Shown here: positions 8,226 to 16,026 of the stretch, in pieces | How positions within the stretch are numbered: position 1 is the stretch's first letter | How the letters are laid out: the number at the start of each line of letters is the position of its first letter | Assembly: GCF_001679325.1 (NCBI RefSeq) | Contig: NZ_LZMX01000029.1 | Length of the DNA stretch: 64,000 bases | Source: Haemophilus_D parainfluenzae_AD | GTDB lineage: Bacteria; Pseudomonadota; Gammaproteobacteria; Enterobacterales; Pasteurellaceae | Direction: 5' to 3' (one strand) | Notes under the pieces: model-generated | What the model saw: the letters and a program-made list of their open reading frames with translations, nothing else | The model's database searches: none | What the model was told of the DNA's origin: nothing | Made by a program: the position numbers and the translations under genes

Positions 8226-9299
8226 TTACACACCTTCTTCAACGAGATAAGACACAAGCTCTTTCATAGACTGTTCAATTGTAATTTTAGGGATAAATCC
8301 TAGCCTATAAAACTTATCAGAATTTAAAACCCTTTTTGAGGTGATATATTTCTTATTAATCTTACTATCAATATTAAAGCATACCTTAATCTTATTCTTG
8401 GCTATTACGCTAGCTGAATATTCAGCAAGTTTTCTAATAGTATCAACCCCTCCAAAATTACTACTATTTATTACATTAACAGCTTCGCCATTAAGATTTG
8501 AGAATAAAACATAAAAGATTCCTTCTAGTAAATCAGCAATATGAATAAATGCTAACTTCTGAGAACCATCAGTATTTAACTCTATATCAGAATTATAAAT
8601 AACAGACTTTGCAAATTGATTAAATACTCTATTATCATCAACATTAACTCCTGGACCAATAACCTGGACTAATCTTAATGAAACAACATTTACATCAAAT
8701 TCTTTGTTATACAAATAGCAGTAATGTTCAGCCATTCTCTTAGATACTGGATAAGAACTACGTTCTTTATATAAATCTAAATGGCATAAAGATTCTTCTT
8801 TTTGTGGTGTAGTATAATCATCAGTATCTCCATAAATTTCCATTGTAGAAAAGTTTAATAATTTCTTTACATTATTAACCCGAGATAGTTCTAAAACTTT
8901 CTTTATACCAAAAACTATGCTATCAGCAGTTTCAACTGGATAATCTACAAAATATTTGGATTGAGTTGGTGCCGCCAAATGAAAAATATAATCAATATTC
9001 AAATCTTTAAGTTCAAGATCTTCAACAGGCTTCTCAAGAATTTGAATAAAATCAGAGTAGTCACTATTACCTTTGAGCAAAGACAATTTTGATTTATCTC
9101 TAACATTGAGAATTAGCCTAATGTTATAGTCAAATTTTTCATTTAGATATAAAAACAAATTAGCTAACATTGACCCAATAAATCCTGAAGCACCTGTAAT
9201 CATTACGGTTGATTCTTTTAGTTCTGAAATATTAATTTTATCTCCATTAATTAAATTTCTAGAAACAGAATCCAAAAGATTTATGACTAGTTTATTCAT
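8226..9299 (-). CDS. NAD-dependent epimerase/dehydratase-type SDR
   Basis: This 357-residue extended SDR has a 30-residue N-terminal lead, then the Rossmann motif ITGASGFIGS near residues 34-43 and the catalytic Tyr-x3-Lys as SYPVSKRMAEHY, with a Thr/Ser in LLNFSTMEIYG upstream. It is the second gene of the operon, overlapping wzz by 4 bases (ATGA) and followed after 1 base by the LicD gene. SDRs of this type epimerise, dehydrate or reduce nucleotide sugars. Grouping with the LicD and TarI-like genes suggests it prepares or modifies the CDP-activated group, or acts on the amino sugar. The family is firm and the substrate is unknown. Confidence 0.85.
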   Translation of the reverse strand: MNKLVINLLDSVSRNLINGDKINISELKESTVMITGASGFIGSMLANLFLYLNEKFDYNIRLILNVRDKSKLSLLKGNSDYSDFIQILEKPVEDLELKDLNIDYIFHLAAPTQSKYFVDYPVETADSIVFGIKKVLELSRVNNVKKLLNFSTMEIYGDTDDYTTPQKEESLCHLDLYKERSSYPVSKRMAEHYCYLYNKEFDVNVVSLRLVQVIGPGVNVDDNRVFNQFAKSVIYNSDIELNTDGSQKLAFIHIADLLEGIFYVLFSNLNGEAVNVINSSNFGGVDTIRKLAEYSASVIAKNKIKVCFNIDSKINKKYITSKRVLNSDKFYRLGFIPKITIEQSMKELVSYLVEEGV

Positions 9300-10423
9300 T
9301 TTTTACCCTTATAATATTCTTTAGTTAATATAAATAAAATTGAGAAAATAAAACCTACTAAAAAAGCAGCCAAAATAATTAACAATGTCTTAGGCTTATC
9401 TTTTATTACAGGATAATCTGGCATACTCAAATAATAATAACCACTCCCTCCCACTTCTTTCTCTACTTTTTTCTCTAATAAATTTAATAATTTAGCTTGT
9501 TTTTCAATATTATAATAATTTAGCGGATAGACTAAGGGTGTATTTTTCAAAGTATCTACCTGAGCTTGTAAGTACTTTTCCCCCAACATAAATAAATATG
9601 AGCCATCACTGAGTTTTGAATCACTAAATGGAACTTTCGCATCACCTAACAATACTTCTGGTACGCTGACATTGCCACTTAAAGATTTTGAATAATCTTT
9701 AATCCCAGCTGATTTTGCGATATCTAATGCCGTTGTAAGGTTTTCTAACTGAATTTGACGCACTGTCTCTGTATCTCGTTCAATCTTGTTTTTCTGAACC
9801 TCGAATCCACTAAGCACCAAATTAATATTCACTAGAAAGTCTTTTTTATTTTCAGCAAGCACCCATTGGTCTACAAATTGAATATAGTCTAATAAGACAT
9901 CCTGCGCTTCCTTTGGTGTCTCTGCAGCAAAACTAACATTCACACCAATTGAATTTGGATCTTTTTTAGGATCTGCTACGGTAACAATCAGATTTTTATC
10001 AACCAAGTTAGATAACAGCTTCTGTTTAGCCTCTTCAGAATTAGCATTTTTATCAGCATAAGTGTTAAACCATTTTGATTGAGAAAAGAACGCCTCTTTC
10101 AAACTACGTGAAAATAAAGCTGTTTTAAAGTCATTAAATACTTTTTCTGAAACTTTATCTTGTGAAAAATCTTTAATATCTAGAATTGATGCATATTCAC
10201 TACGGAATAATAAATAATCACCTAAATTAGCGACTTTAGGCGGAATTACTACCGATTTAGATGTCCATTGTTCTTTGGCTGTAAAAGCATAGCCTGCCGC
10301 AATGGCGGTACAAACGAAGGCAGATAAAATAATCCATAGTTTTTTCTTCCATAAGGTTCTTATTAATTCAATTAAGTCAACCTCATCAGTTTCATTTATT
10401 TTTTGAGAATAAACATTACTCAT
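9296..10423 (-). CDS. wzz: O-antigen chain-length regulator Wzz
   Basis: This 375-residue polysaccharide co-polymerase sets modal O-antigen length with Wzy. It has an N-terminal cytoplasmic stretch, a first membrane helix (about residues 31-49, LWIILSAFVCTAIAAGYAF), a large periplasmic part rich in helices, and a C-terminal membrane helix (about 347-367) just after a Pro-rich PDYPVIKDKPK segment. This is the normal Wzz plan. Three start codons follow one another. I chose the ATG at 10423 because AAGGA lies 7 bases before it. It is the first gene of the O-antigen operon, directly downstream of a good sigma70 promoter. The same glnA-wzz junction is known in H. influenzae. Confidence 0.9.
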   Translation of the reverse strand: MSNVYSQKINETDEVDLIELIRTLWKKKLWIILSAFVCTAIAAGYAFTAKEQWTSKSVVIPPKVANLGDYLLFRSEYASILDIKDFSQDKVSEKVFNDFKTALFSRSLKEAFFSQSKWFNTYADKNANSEEAKQKLLSNLVDKNLIVTVADPKKDPNSIGVNVSFAAETPKEAQDVLLDYIQFVDQWVLAENKKDFLVNINLVLSGFEVQKNKIERDTETVRQIQLENLTTALDIAKSAGIKDYSKSLSGNVSVPEVLLGDAKVPFSDSKLSDGSYLFMLGEKYLQAQVDTLKNTPLVYPLNYYNIEKQAKLLNLLEKKVEKEVGGSGYYYLSMPDYPVIKDKPKTLLIILAAFLVGFIFSILFILTKEYYKGKK

Positions 10424-10465
10424 CATCAATTCCTTTAAGTACTTCGATATGTTATAGACTGCCTC

Positions 10466-10494
10466 ATTCTACCTAATTTCCCCTACTCTAACAA
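10466..10494 (-). promoter_or_regulatory. Sigma70-type promoter of the O-antigen operon
   Basis: On the minus strand TTGTTA (10489-10494) and TAGAAT (10466-10471) are separated by exactly 17 bases, about 40 bases upstream of the wzz start. It lies between the glnA terminator and wzz, so it would drive the whole wzz-to-ligase operon independently of glnA. Confidence 0.6.
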
Positions 10495-10560
10495 GGGAAT
10501 TAGTTTATCCTCCGTTTTATACTTCATTTATGCTAATAAAATACGTTTATTTAATAAAAT

Positions 10561-10595
10561 AAAAAGGCATCATCAAAAAATAATGACACCTTTTC
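10561..10595 (-). terminator. Rho-independent terminator of glnA
   Basis: On the minus strand, arms AAAAGGTGTCA and TGATGCCTTTT pair over 11 positions with two G-U wobbles, followed by a T-rich tail. The wobbles work only on the minus strand, which is the glnA direction. Confidence 0.7.
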
Positions 10596-10628
10596 TTTTA
10601 TAAGTAGAATCAATTAATTATATGGTCA

Positions 10629-12047
10629 CTAGACATAATACATCTCAAACTCAACAGGATGTGGTGTCATATTTAAACGTTCTACTTCTTTACGTTTAAT
10701 GTTAATAAATGCTTCGATAAAGTCTTTCGCAAACACACCACCTTGCGTTAAAAATTCATAGTCTTTTTCTAATGAATTCAAGGCTTCTTCTAATGAGCTT
10801 GCAACTGCAGGAATATCTTTTAATTCTTCAGGTGGAAGATCGTAAAGATTTTTATCCATTGCATCACCTGGATGAATTTTGTTCACTACGCCATCAAGGC
10901 CTGCCATTAATAATGCAGCAAATGCAAGATATGGGTTTGCCAATGGATCTGGGAAACGTGCTTCAATACGGATCGCTTTCGGGCTAGTTACTGCCGGAAT
11001 ACGAATTGAAGCAGAACGGTTACTTGCAGAGTAAGCTAATAATACTGGTGCTTCAAAACCTGGCACTAAACGTTTGTATGAGTTAGTACTTGGGTTGGTG
11101 AATGCATTTAATGCTTTAGCGTGCTTAATGATACCACCAATGTAATAAAGTGCGGTTTCAGAAAGACCCGCATATTTATCACCTTGGAAAATATTTTTAC
11201 CGTCTTTGCTTAATGACATATTACAGTGCATACCAGAACCATTATCACCTGTGATTGGTTTTGGCATAAAGCAAGCGGTTTTGCCGTGTTCTAATGCAAC
11301 GTTTTGCACCACATATTTATAGATTTGTGTTTCATCCGCTTTTAGGGTTAAGCTGTTGAATTTGGTTGCAATTTCGTTTTGACCTGCTGTTGCCACTTCA
11401 TGGTGGTGAGCTTCGATGACTAAGCCCATTTCTTCTAAAATTAAACACATTTCAGATCGAATATCATGAGCAGTATCAATTGGTGCCACCGCACAATAAC
11501 CACCTTTCTTCAATGGACGATAAGCATTGTTACCGCCTTCATATTTTTTGTTGGTGTTCCAAGCGGCTTCAATATCATCAATGGCGAAAGAAGCACGGTT
11601 CATTGATACATCAAAACGTACATCATCAAATAAGAAGAACTCAGGTTCTGGACCAAAGAATGCCTGATCTGCAACGCCTGTTGAACGCATATAGTTTTCT
11701 GCTCGAATAGCGATTGAACGCGGATCACGATCATAGCTTTGCATGGTTGTTGGCTCATAAACGCTACAACGAATTGAAAGTGTTGGGATCTGCGCAAATG
11801 GATCGACTACTGCAGTTTCAGCAATTGGCATTAAAAGCATATCGGCTTTGTTAATGGTTTTCCAACCTTCAACAGAAGAGCCATCGAACATTTTGCCATC
11901 TTCAAACATATCTTCATCGACAAGGCTAACCGGGATAGAAACACCATGTTCTTTACCTTTAATGTCGGTGAAACGAAGTAGCACGAACTTAATATCGTTC
12001 TCTTCGATCAGTTTAAATACGTTGGCAATTGCATTTGCATTTGGCAT
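10629..12047 (-). CDS. glnA: Glutamine synthetase, type I
   Basis: This 472-residue enzyme makes glutamine from glutamate, ammonia and ATP in the cytosol as a dodecamer. It has the beta-grasp N-terminus (LRFTDIKGKEHG), MFDGSSVEGW, the glutamate/ATP site GPEPEFFLF and KPITGDNGSGMHCN, RRASIRIP-type sequence near NRSASIRIP, and NLYDLPPEE. Tyr402 in NLYDLPPEE is the position adenylylated by GlnE in GS I-beta enzymes, so control by adenylylation is expected. The length matches enterobacterial GlnA. The start has an AGGAG-type site 5-6 bases upstream. It is transcribed away from typA and separated from the O-antigen operon by its own terminator. Confidence 0.98.
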   Translation of the reverse strand: MPNANAIANVFKLIEENDIKFVLLRFTDIKGKEHGVSIPVSLVDEDMFEDGKMFDGSSVEGWKTINKADMLLMPIAETAVVDPFAQIPTLSIRCSVYEPTTMQSYDRDPRSIAIRAENYMRSTGVADQAFFGPEPEFFLFDDVRFDVSMNRASFAIDDIEAAWNTNKKYEGGNNAYRPLKKGGYCAVAPIDTAHDIRSEMCLILEEMGLVIEAHHHEVATAGQNEIATKFNSLTLKADETQIYKYVVQNVALEHGKTACFMPKPITGDNGSGMHCNMSLSKDGKNIFQGDKYAGLSETALYYIGGIIKHAKALNAFTNPSTNSYKRLVPGFEAPVLLAYSASNRSASIRIPAVTSPKAIRIEARFPDPLANPYLAFAALLMAGLDGVVNKIHPGDAMDKNLYDLPPEELKDIPAVASSLEEALNSLEKDYEFLTQGGVFAKDFIEAFINIKRKEVERLNMTPHPVEFEMYYV

Positions 12048-12099
12048 AAGGAGTCCTCTATTTTGCTATGTGTATAATCTTTAATAAAATTAAAAGAGC

Positions 12100-12128
12100 A
12101 TTATAACGCAATCGCTTGCTTTTTTCAT
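12100..12128 (-). promoter_or_regulatory. Probable sigma70 promoter of glnA
   Basis: On the minus strand ATGAAA (12123-12128, 4 of 6 to consensus) and a perfect TATAAT (12100-12105) are spaced by 17 bases, about 53 bases before the glnA start. No NtrC or sigma54 motif was noticed. Confidence 0.6.
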
Positions 12129-12174
12129 GGGATTTATTTTAAACACCGGCATAGCAGAGTAACGAAATATCGTG

Positions 12175-12180
12175 TATAAT
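12175..12180 (+). promoter_or_regulatory. Probable -10 element of typA
   Basis: A consensus TATAAT preceded by TG lies about 117 bases before the typA start. No good -35 hexamer is visible 16-18 bases upstream. If it is used, the intergenic dyad element at 12202-12269 lies in the typA leader RNA. Confidence 0.45.
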
Positions 12181-12201
12181 TTTTGCCCTTTCGCGATTCT
12201 C

Positions 12202-12269
12202 GTAGGGTGAGTTTTACTCACCAATTTAAACTACTTGGACTATTCGGTGGTATAAAAATTCCACCCTAC
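12202..12269. repeat. Intergenic dyad element (GTAGGGTG...CACCCTAC)
   Basis: The element begins with GTAGGGTG (12202-12209) and ends with the exact complement CACCCTAC (12262-12269). Inside are two smaller hairpins: GGTGAG/CTCACC at 12206-12222 and GGTGG/CCACC at 12246-12264. Dyads built on a CCCACCCTAC core are known as intergenic dyad sequences in H. influenzae. This copy sits between divergent glnA and typA, inside the likely typA leader. No second copy was seen in the window. Confidence 0.65.
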
Positions 12270-12296
12270 AAAACTTAAACTTTAAGAACGTAATAA

Positions 12297-14147
12297 ATGA
12301 AAAACGACATTGATATTAATAAATTGCGCAATATCGCAATTATCGCTCACGTTGACCATGGTAAAACCACCCTCGTTGACAAACTTCTTCAACAATCCGG
12401 TACATTTGAATCAACTCGTGGTGATGTTGATGAACGCGTAATGGACTCAAACGATCTTGAAAAAGAACGTGGTATTACCATTCTTGCAAAAAATACCGCA
12501 ATTAACTGGAATGGTTATCGCATTAACATCGTAGATACCCCAGGACACGCCGACTTCGGTGGTGAAGTAGAACGTGTACTTTCTATGGTGGACTCTGTAC
12601 TTTTAGTGGTAGATGCCTTTGACGGCCCAATGCCACAAACGCGTTTCGTGACACAAAAAGCCTTTGCTCATGGTTTAAAACCAATCGTAGTTATCAACAA
12701 AGTTGACCGTCCAGGCGCACGTCCTGATTGGGTGGTGGATCAAGTATTCGATTTATTCGTTAATCTTGGTGCAACCGATGAGCAATTAGACTTCCCGATT
12801 ATCTATGCATCTGCATTAAATGGTGTAGCAGGTCTTGAACATGAAGATTTAGCGGAAGATATGACGCCGTTATTTGAAGCGATTGTTCAACACGTTGAAC
12901 CACCAAAAGTGGAACTTGATGCCCCATTCCAAATGCAAATTTCCCAATTAGACTATAACAGCTATGTGGGTGTTATCGGTATCGGTCGTATCAAACGTGG
13001 TGCAATCAAACCAAATCAACCTGTAACTATCATTGATGGCGAAGGTAAAACTCGTCAAGGCCGTGTAGGTCAAGTATTAGGTCACCTTGGTTTACAACGT
13101 TATGAAGAAGATGTTGCTTACGCAGGTGATATCATCGCGATTACTGGTTTAGGTGAATTAAATATCTCGGATACCATTTGTGATATAAACGCGGTTGAAG
13201 CCTTACCTTCATTAACCGTTGATGAACCAACCGTAACCATGTTCTTCTGTGTAAATACTTCACCGTTTGCAGGTCAAGAAGGTAAATATGTGACTTCTCG
13301 TCAAATTCTTGAACGTTTAAACAAAGAACTCGTTCACAACGTCGCATTACGCGTAGAAGAAACACCAAACCCAGATGAATTCCGTGTTTCTGGCCGTGGT
13401 GAATTACACCTTTCTGTATTAATTGAAAATATGCGTCGTGAAGGTTATGAGCTTGCGGTTTCTCGTCCTAAAGTAATCTACCGTGAAATCAACGGCAAAA
13501 AACAAGAGCCTTACGAACAAGTGACTATCGACGTAGAAGAACAACACCAAGGTTCTGTCATGGAAGCATTAGGTATCCGTAAAGGTGAAGTTCGCGATAT
13601 GATGCCAGATGGCAAAGGTCGTGTACGTTTAGAATATATCATCCCAAGCCGTGGCTTGATCGGTTTCCGTGGTGAATTCATGACCATGACGTCAGGTACC
13701 GGTTTACTTTACTCTAGTTTCGATCACTACGATGACATCAAACCAGGTGAAATCGGCCAACGTAAAAACGGTGTATTAATTTCTAACGCAACAGGTAAAG
13801 CACTTGCTTATGCACTATTTGGTTTACAAGAGCGTGGTAAATTAATGATCGAAGCCAACGTAGAAGTTTACGAAGGTCAAATCATCGGTATTCACAGCCG
13901 TACAAACGACTTAACTGTTAACTGTTTACAAGGTAAAAAACTCACCAATATGCGTGCATCAGGTAAAGATGATGCAATCGTCTTAACCACGCCGGTGAAA
14001 TTTACACTTGAACAAGCTATCGAGTTTATCGATGATGACGAGTTAGTGGAAGTCACACCTGAATCAATCCGTATCCGTAAAAAACTCTTAACGGAAAACG
14101 ATCGTAAACGTGCAAACCGTACCACAACCAGTACGAGTACACACTAA
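12297..14147 (+). CDS. typA: Translational GTPase TypA/BipA
   Basis: This 616-residue ribosome-associated GTPase of the EF-G family acts in 50S assembly and in stress and low-temperature adaptation. The GTPase domain has the P-loop AHVDHGKTT (residues 17-25), ERGITI, DTPGHADFGGEVER and NKVDRPGARPD. An EF-Tu-like beta barrel, EF-G domain III/V-like parts (RVEETPNPDEFRVSGRGELHLS; GLIGFRGEFMT) and the TypA-specific C-terminal domain follow. The length is close to E. coli BipA. The gene is transcribed alone, divergent from glnA, and ends at a strong terminator. Confidence 0.97.
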   Translation: MKNDIDINKLRNIAIIAHVDHGKTTLVDKLLQQSGTFESTRGDVDERVMDSNDLEKERGITILAKNTAINWNGYRINIVDTPGHADFGGEVERVLSMVDSVLLVVDAFDGPMPQTRFVTQKAFAHGLKPIVVINKVDRPGARPDWVVDQVFDLFVNLGATDEQLDFPIIYASALNGVAGLEHEDLAEDMTPLFEAIVQHVEPPKVELDAPFQMQISQLDYNSYVGVIGIGRIKRGAIKPNQPVTIIDGEGKTRQGRVGQVLGHLGLQRYEEDVAYAGDIIAITGLGELNISDTICDINAVEALPSLTVDEPTVTMFFCVNTSPFAGQEGKYVTSRQILERLNKELVHNVALRVEETPNPDEFRVSGRGELHLSVLIENMRREGYELAVSRPKVIYREINGKKQEPYEQVTIDVEEQHQGSVMEALGIRKGEVRDMMPDGKGRVRLEYIIPSRGLIGFRGEFMTMTSGTGLLYSSFDHYDDIKPGEIGQRKNGVLISNATGKALAYALFGLQERGKLMIEANVEVYEGQIIGIHSRTNDLTVNCLQGKKLTNMRASGKDDAIVLTTPVKFTLEQAIEFIDDDELVEVTPESIRIRKKLLTENDRKRANRTTTSTSTH

Positions 14148-14187
14148 TTAAAAACGTGCGGAAATTTGACCGCACTTTTAAATAAAC

Positions 14188-14216
14188 AAAAGGCGAACAT
14201 GATGTTCGCCTTTTTA
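14188..14216. terminator. Bidirectional terminator between typA and rdgC
   Basis: AAGGCGAAC and GTTCGCCTT form a 9-bp stem with a 5-base loop, flanked by A-rich and T-rich runs so that it works on both strands for the convergent genes. An uptake signal (ACCGCACTT at 14169) lies just upstream. Confidence 0.85.
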
Positions 14217-14230
14217 TTTCATGATTAAAA

Positions 14231-15142
14231 CTAGCCTAGTCTGACTTTCTCACCACCGAATTCATCGAGTAAGTTTTCTGTTAGTTTAGATAAAATACCC
14301 GTCATTAATACAAAATCAGCATCAAAGCGTTGCGCATAATCTTCTTTTAAAATATCCGCATTTTTCTCACGCACCGCATCAGCAAATTTTAAACGTTTGA
14401 GCGTACAATCTTCATTAAACACGAAAGTCAGCGTATCTTCCCATTCCAATGCAAGCTTGCTCACCACTTTTTTTCCATCTTGTAAAAGCGCGAGAATCTC
14501 TTCATTTTCTAAAGGCTGTTTCTTACAACGGATCACGCTGTCTTCTTGGCTTCCACGCAATTCAGCTTCTTCTAACGCCATCAACCAAGGCGGGATTTTT
14601 TCCTGCACAATCCAATCCGTTAAAATGGTCGAAGGTTCATTGGCAAAAGCCAACGGTACAACAGGTAACGAACCAAGGGATTTACGCAATAACGCCAAGG
14701 CATCTTCTGCACGTTTACTGGATGCCGCATCGACATGCACAAGGTTATTCTCCGTATCAATCCATACAGAAGTTTGCTGATTTTTAGTGAATGCGCGTGG
14801 CAATAAATTCATCACCACATCATCTTTTAACGTTTGTTTTTCCGTTTTCTTCAATTTACGGTTTTCTTTTTGCTCCAGGCTTTCAATGCGTTCATCTAAT
14901 TCACGTTTCACCACATTCGCCGGCAACATTTTCTCTTCTTTTTTCCCAACCAATAAAATGTGTTTACCGACAGAGAAATGCAATAATTCTCTGTCTTTCA
15001 AGGGATTCGTCCAACCGAATTTACTTTGATCTTGTGAGCCACAAGGATGAAATTCACAATCTGACAACTGGCGTTGTAATTCATTAAGATCCCAATCTAA
15101 GGGCTTCGTCAGCCTATATGACATTAAATTTTTAAACCACAT
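14231..15142 (-). CDS. rdgC: Recombination-associated protein RdgC
   Basis: This 303-residue protein forms a ring-shaped dimer that binds double-stranded DNA without sequence preference and restrains RecA. The start MWFKNLMSYRLTKPLDWDL and the following HPCGSQDQSKFGWTNP are family-typical. The frame extends 19 codons further upstream, but the ATG at 15142 gives the usual RdgC start and length, with GAAGGAAG placed 6-8 bases before it. It is transcribed away from proC, 65 bases from its start, so the two promoters share a short region. Confidence 0.95.
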   Translation of the reverse strand: MWFKNLMSYRLTKPLDWDLNELQRQLSDCEFHPCGSQDQSKFGWTNPLKDRELLHFSVGKHILLVGKKEEKMLPANVVKRELDERIESLEQKENRKLKKTEKQTLKDDVVMNLLPRAFTKNQQTSVWIDTENNLVHVDAASSKRAEDALALLRKSLGSLPVVPLAFANEPSTILTDWIVQEKIPPWLMALEEAELRGSQEDSVIRCKKQPLENEEILALLQDGKKVVSKLALEWEDTLTFVFNEDCTLKRLKFADAVREKNADILKEDYAQRFDADFVLMTGILSKLTENLLDEFGGEKVRLG

Positions 15143-15207
15143 CGTAACACTTCCTTCATAATAGGGTAAAATACGCGACATTGTAGCCCATAAACTCACG
15201 GGAAAAA

Positions 15208-16026
15208 ATGATACAACAGAAATTAATTGCCTTCATCGGCGGTGGCAATATGGCACAAGCCATTGTGCTCGGCCTATTAAAACAAGGTTATCCTGCCGAT
15301 AAAATTATCGTTAATGATCCTAATGAAGAGAAACGTGCTTTTTTTGCTCAATATGGTGTCGCCGTTTCTACGGATAACGAGCAATCCATCACACAATCTC
15401 AAGTTGTGTTATTTGCCGTTAAGCCACAAGTTCTTGCTGATGTTTGCAAGCCATTAAGTGCGGTTGATTTCTCTGATAAATTAATTATTTCTATTGCAGC
15501 AGGGATTTCGACTGCCCGATTAGCTGAACTCCTTCCAACATCAAAATCTATTGTTCGCGTGATGCCAAACACGCCTGCATTAGTGGGTGAAGGCATGGCA
15601 GGCTTATTTGCCGATAAAAACACCCCTGAAATTGACCGCACTTTTGCGGAAGATTTACTTTCTGCTGTAGGGAAAACCACTTGGGTGACGAATGAAGATC
15701 ACATGCATGCGGTCACCGCGGCATCTGGCAGTAGCCCAGCTTACTTCTTCCAATTTTTAGAAGCCATGCAACAAGGCTTAATGGAAATGGGATTAGATGA
15801 AAACCAATCTCGTGAATTGGTACAACAAGCCATGTTAGGCTCGGCGAAGCTGGTGATTGAAAATCCACAAACTGCGCTTTCCACGTTACGAGAAAATGTC
15901 ACCTCAAAAGGCGGCACCACCGCAGCCGCATTAAATGTGTTCACTCAATACCAATTTAACGACATCATTAAACAAGCGATGCAGGCCTGCGTGGCACGCT
16001 CACAAGAAATGGAAAAATTATTCTAA
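15208..16026 (+). CDS. proC: Pyrroline-5-carboxylate reductase
   Basis: This 272-residue enzyme performs the last step of proline synthesis, reducing 1-pyrroline-5-carboxylate with NAD(P)H. The N-terminal Rossmann motif is AFIGGGNMAQAIV (residues 8-20). The family signature lies in the C-terminal helical domain around VTSKGGTTAAALNVF. Length is normal. Its stop overlaps the start of the downstream MFS gene by one base. Two uptake signals lie within the coding sequence (near 15458 and 15637). The neighbours are rdgC on one side and an MFS gene and xerD on the other, an order also known in H. influenzae. Confidence 0.97.
   Translation: MIQQKLIAFIGGGNMAQAIVLGLLKQGYPADKIIVNDPNEEKRAFFAQYGVAVSTDNEQSITQSQVVLFAVKPQVLADVCKPLSAVDFSDKLIISIAAGISTARLAELLPTSKSIVRVMPNTPALVGEGMAGLFADKNTPEIDRTFAEDLLSAVGKTTWVTNEDHMHAVTAASGSSPAYFFQFLEAMQQGLMEMGLDENQSRELVQQAMLGSAKLVIENPQTALSTLRENVTSKGGTTAAALNVFTQYQFNDIIKQAMQACVARSQEMEKLF

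Noticed and set aside
14397..15087. Several overlapping plus-strand open frames opposite rdgC
   Set aside because: They are antisense shadows of rdgC, mutually overlapping and without ribosome sites.
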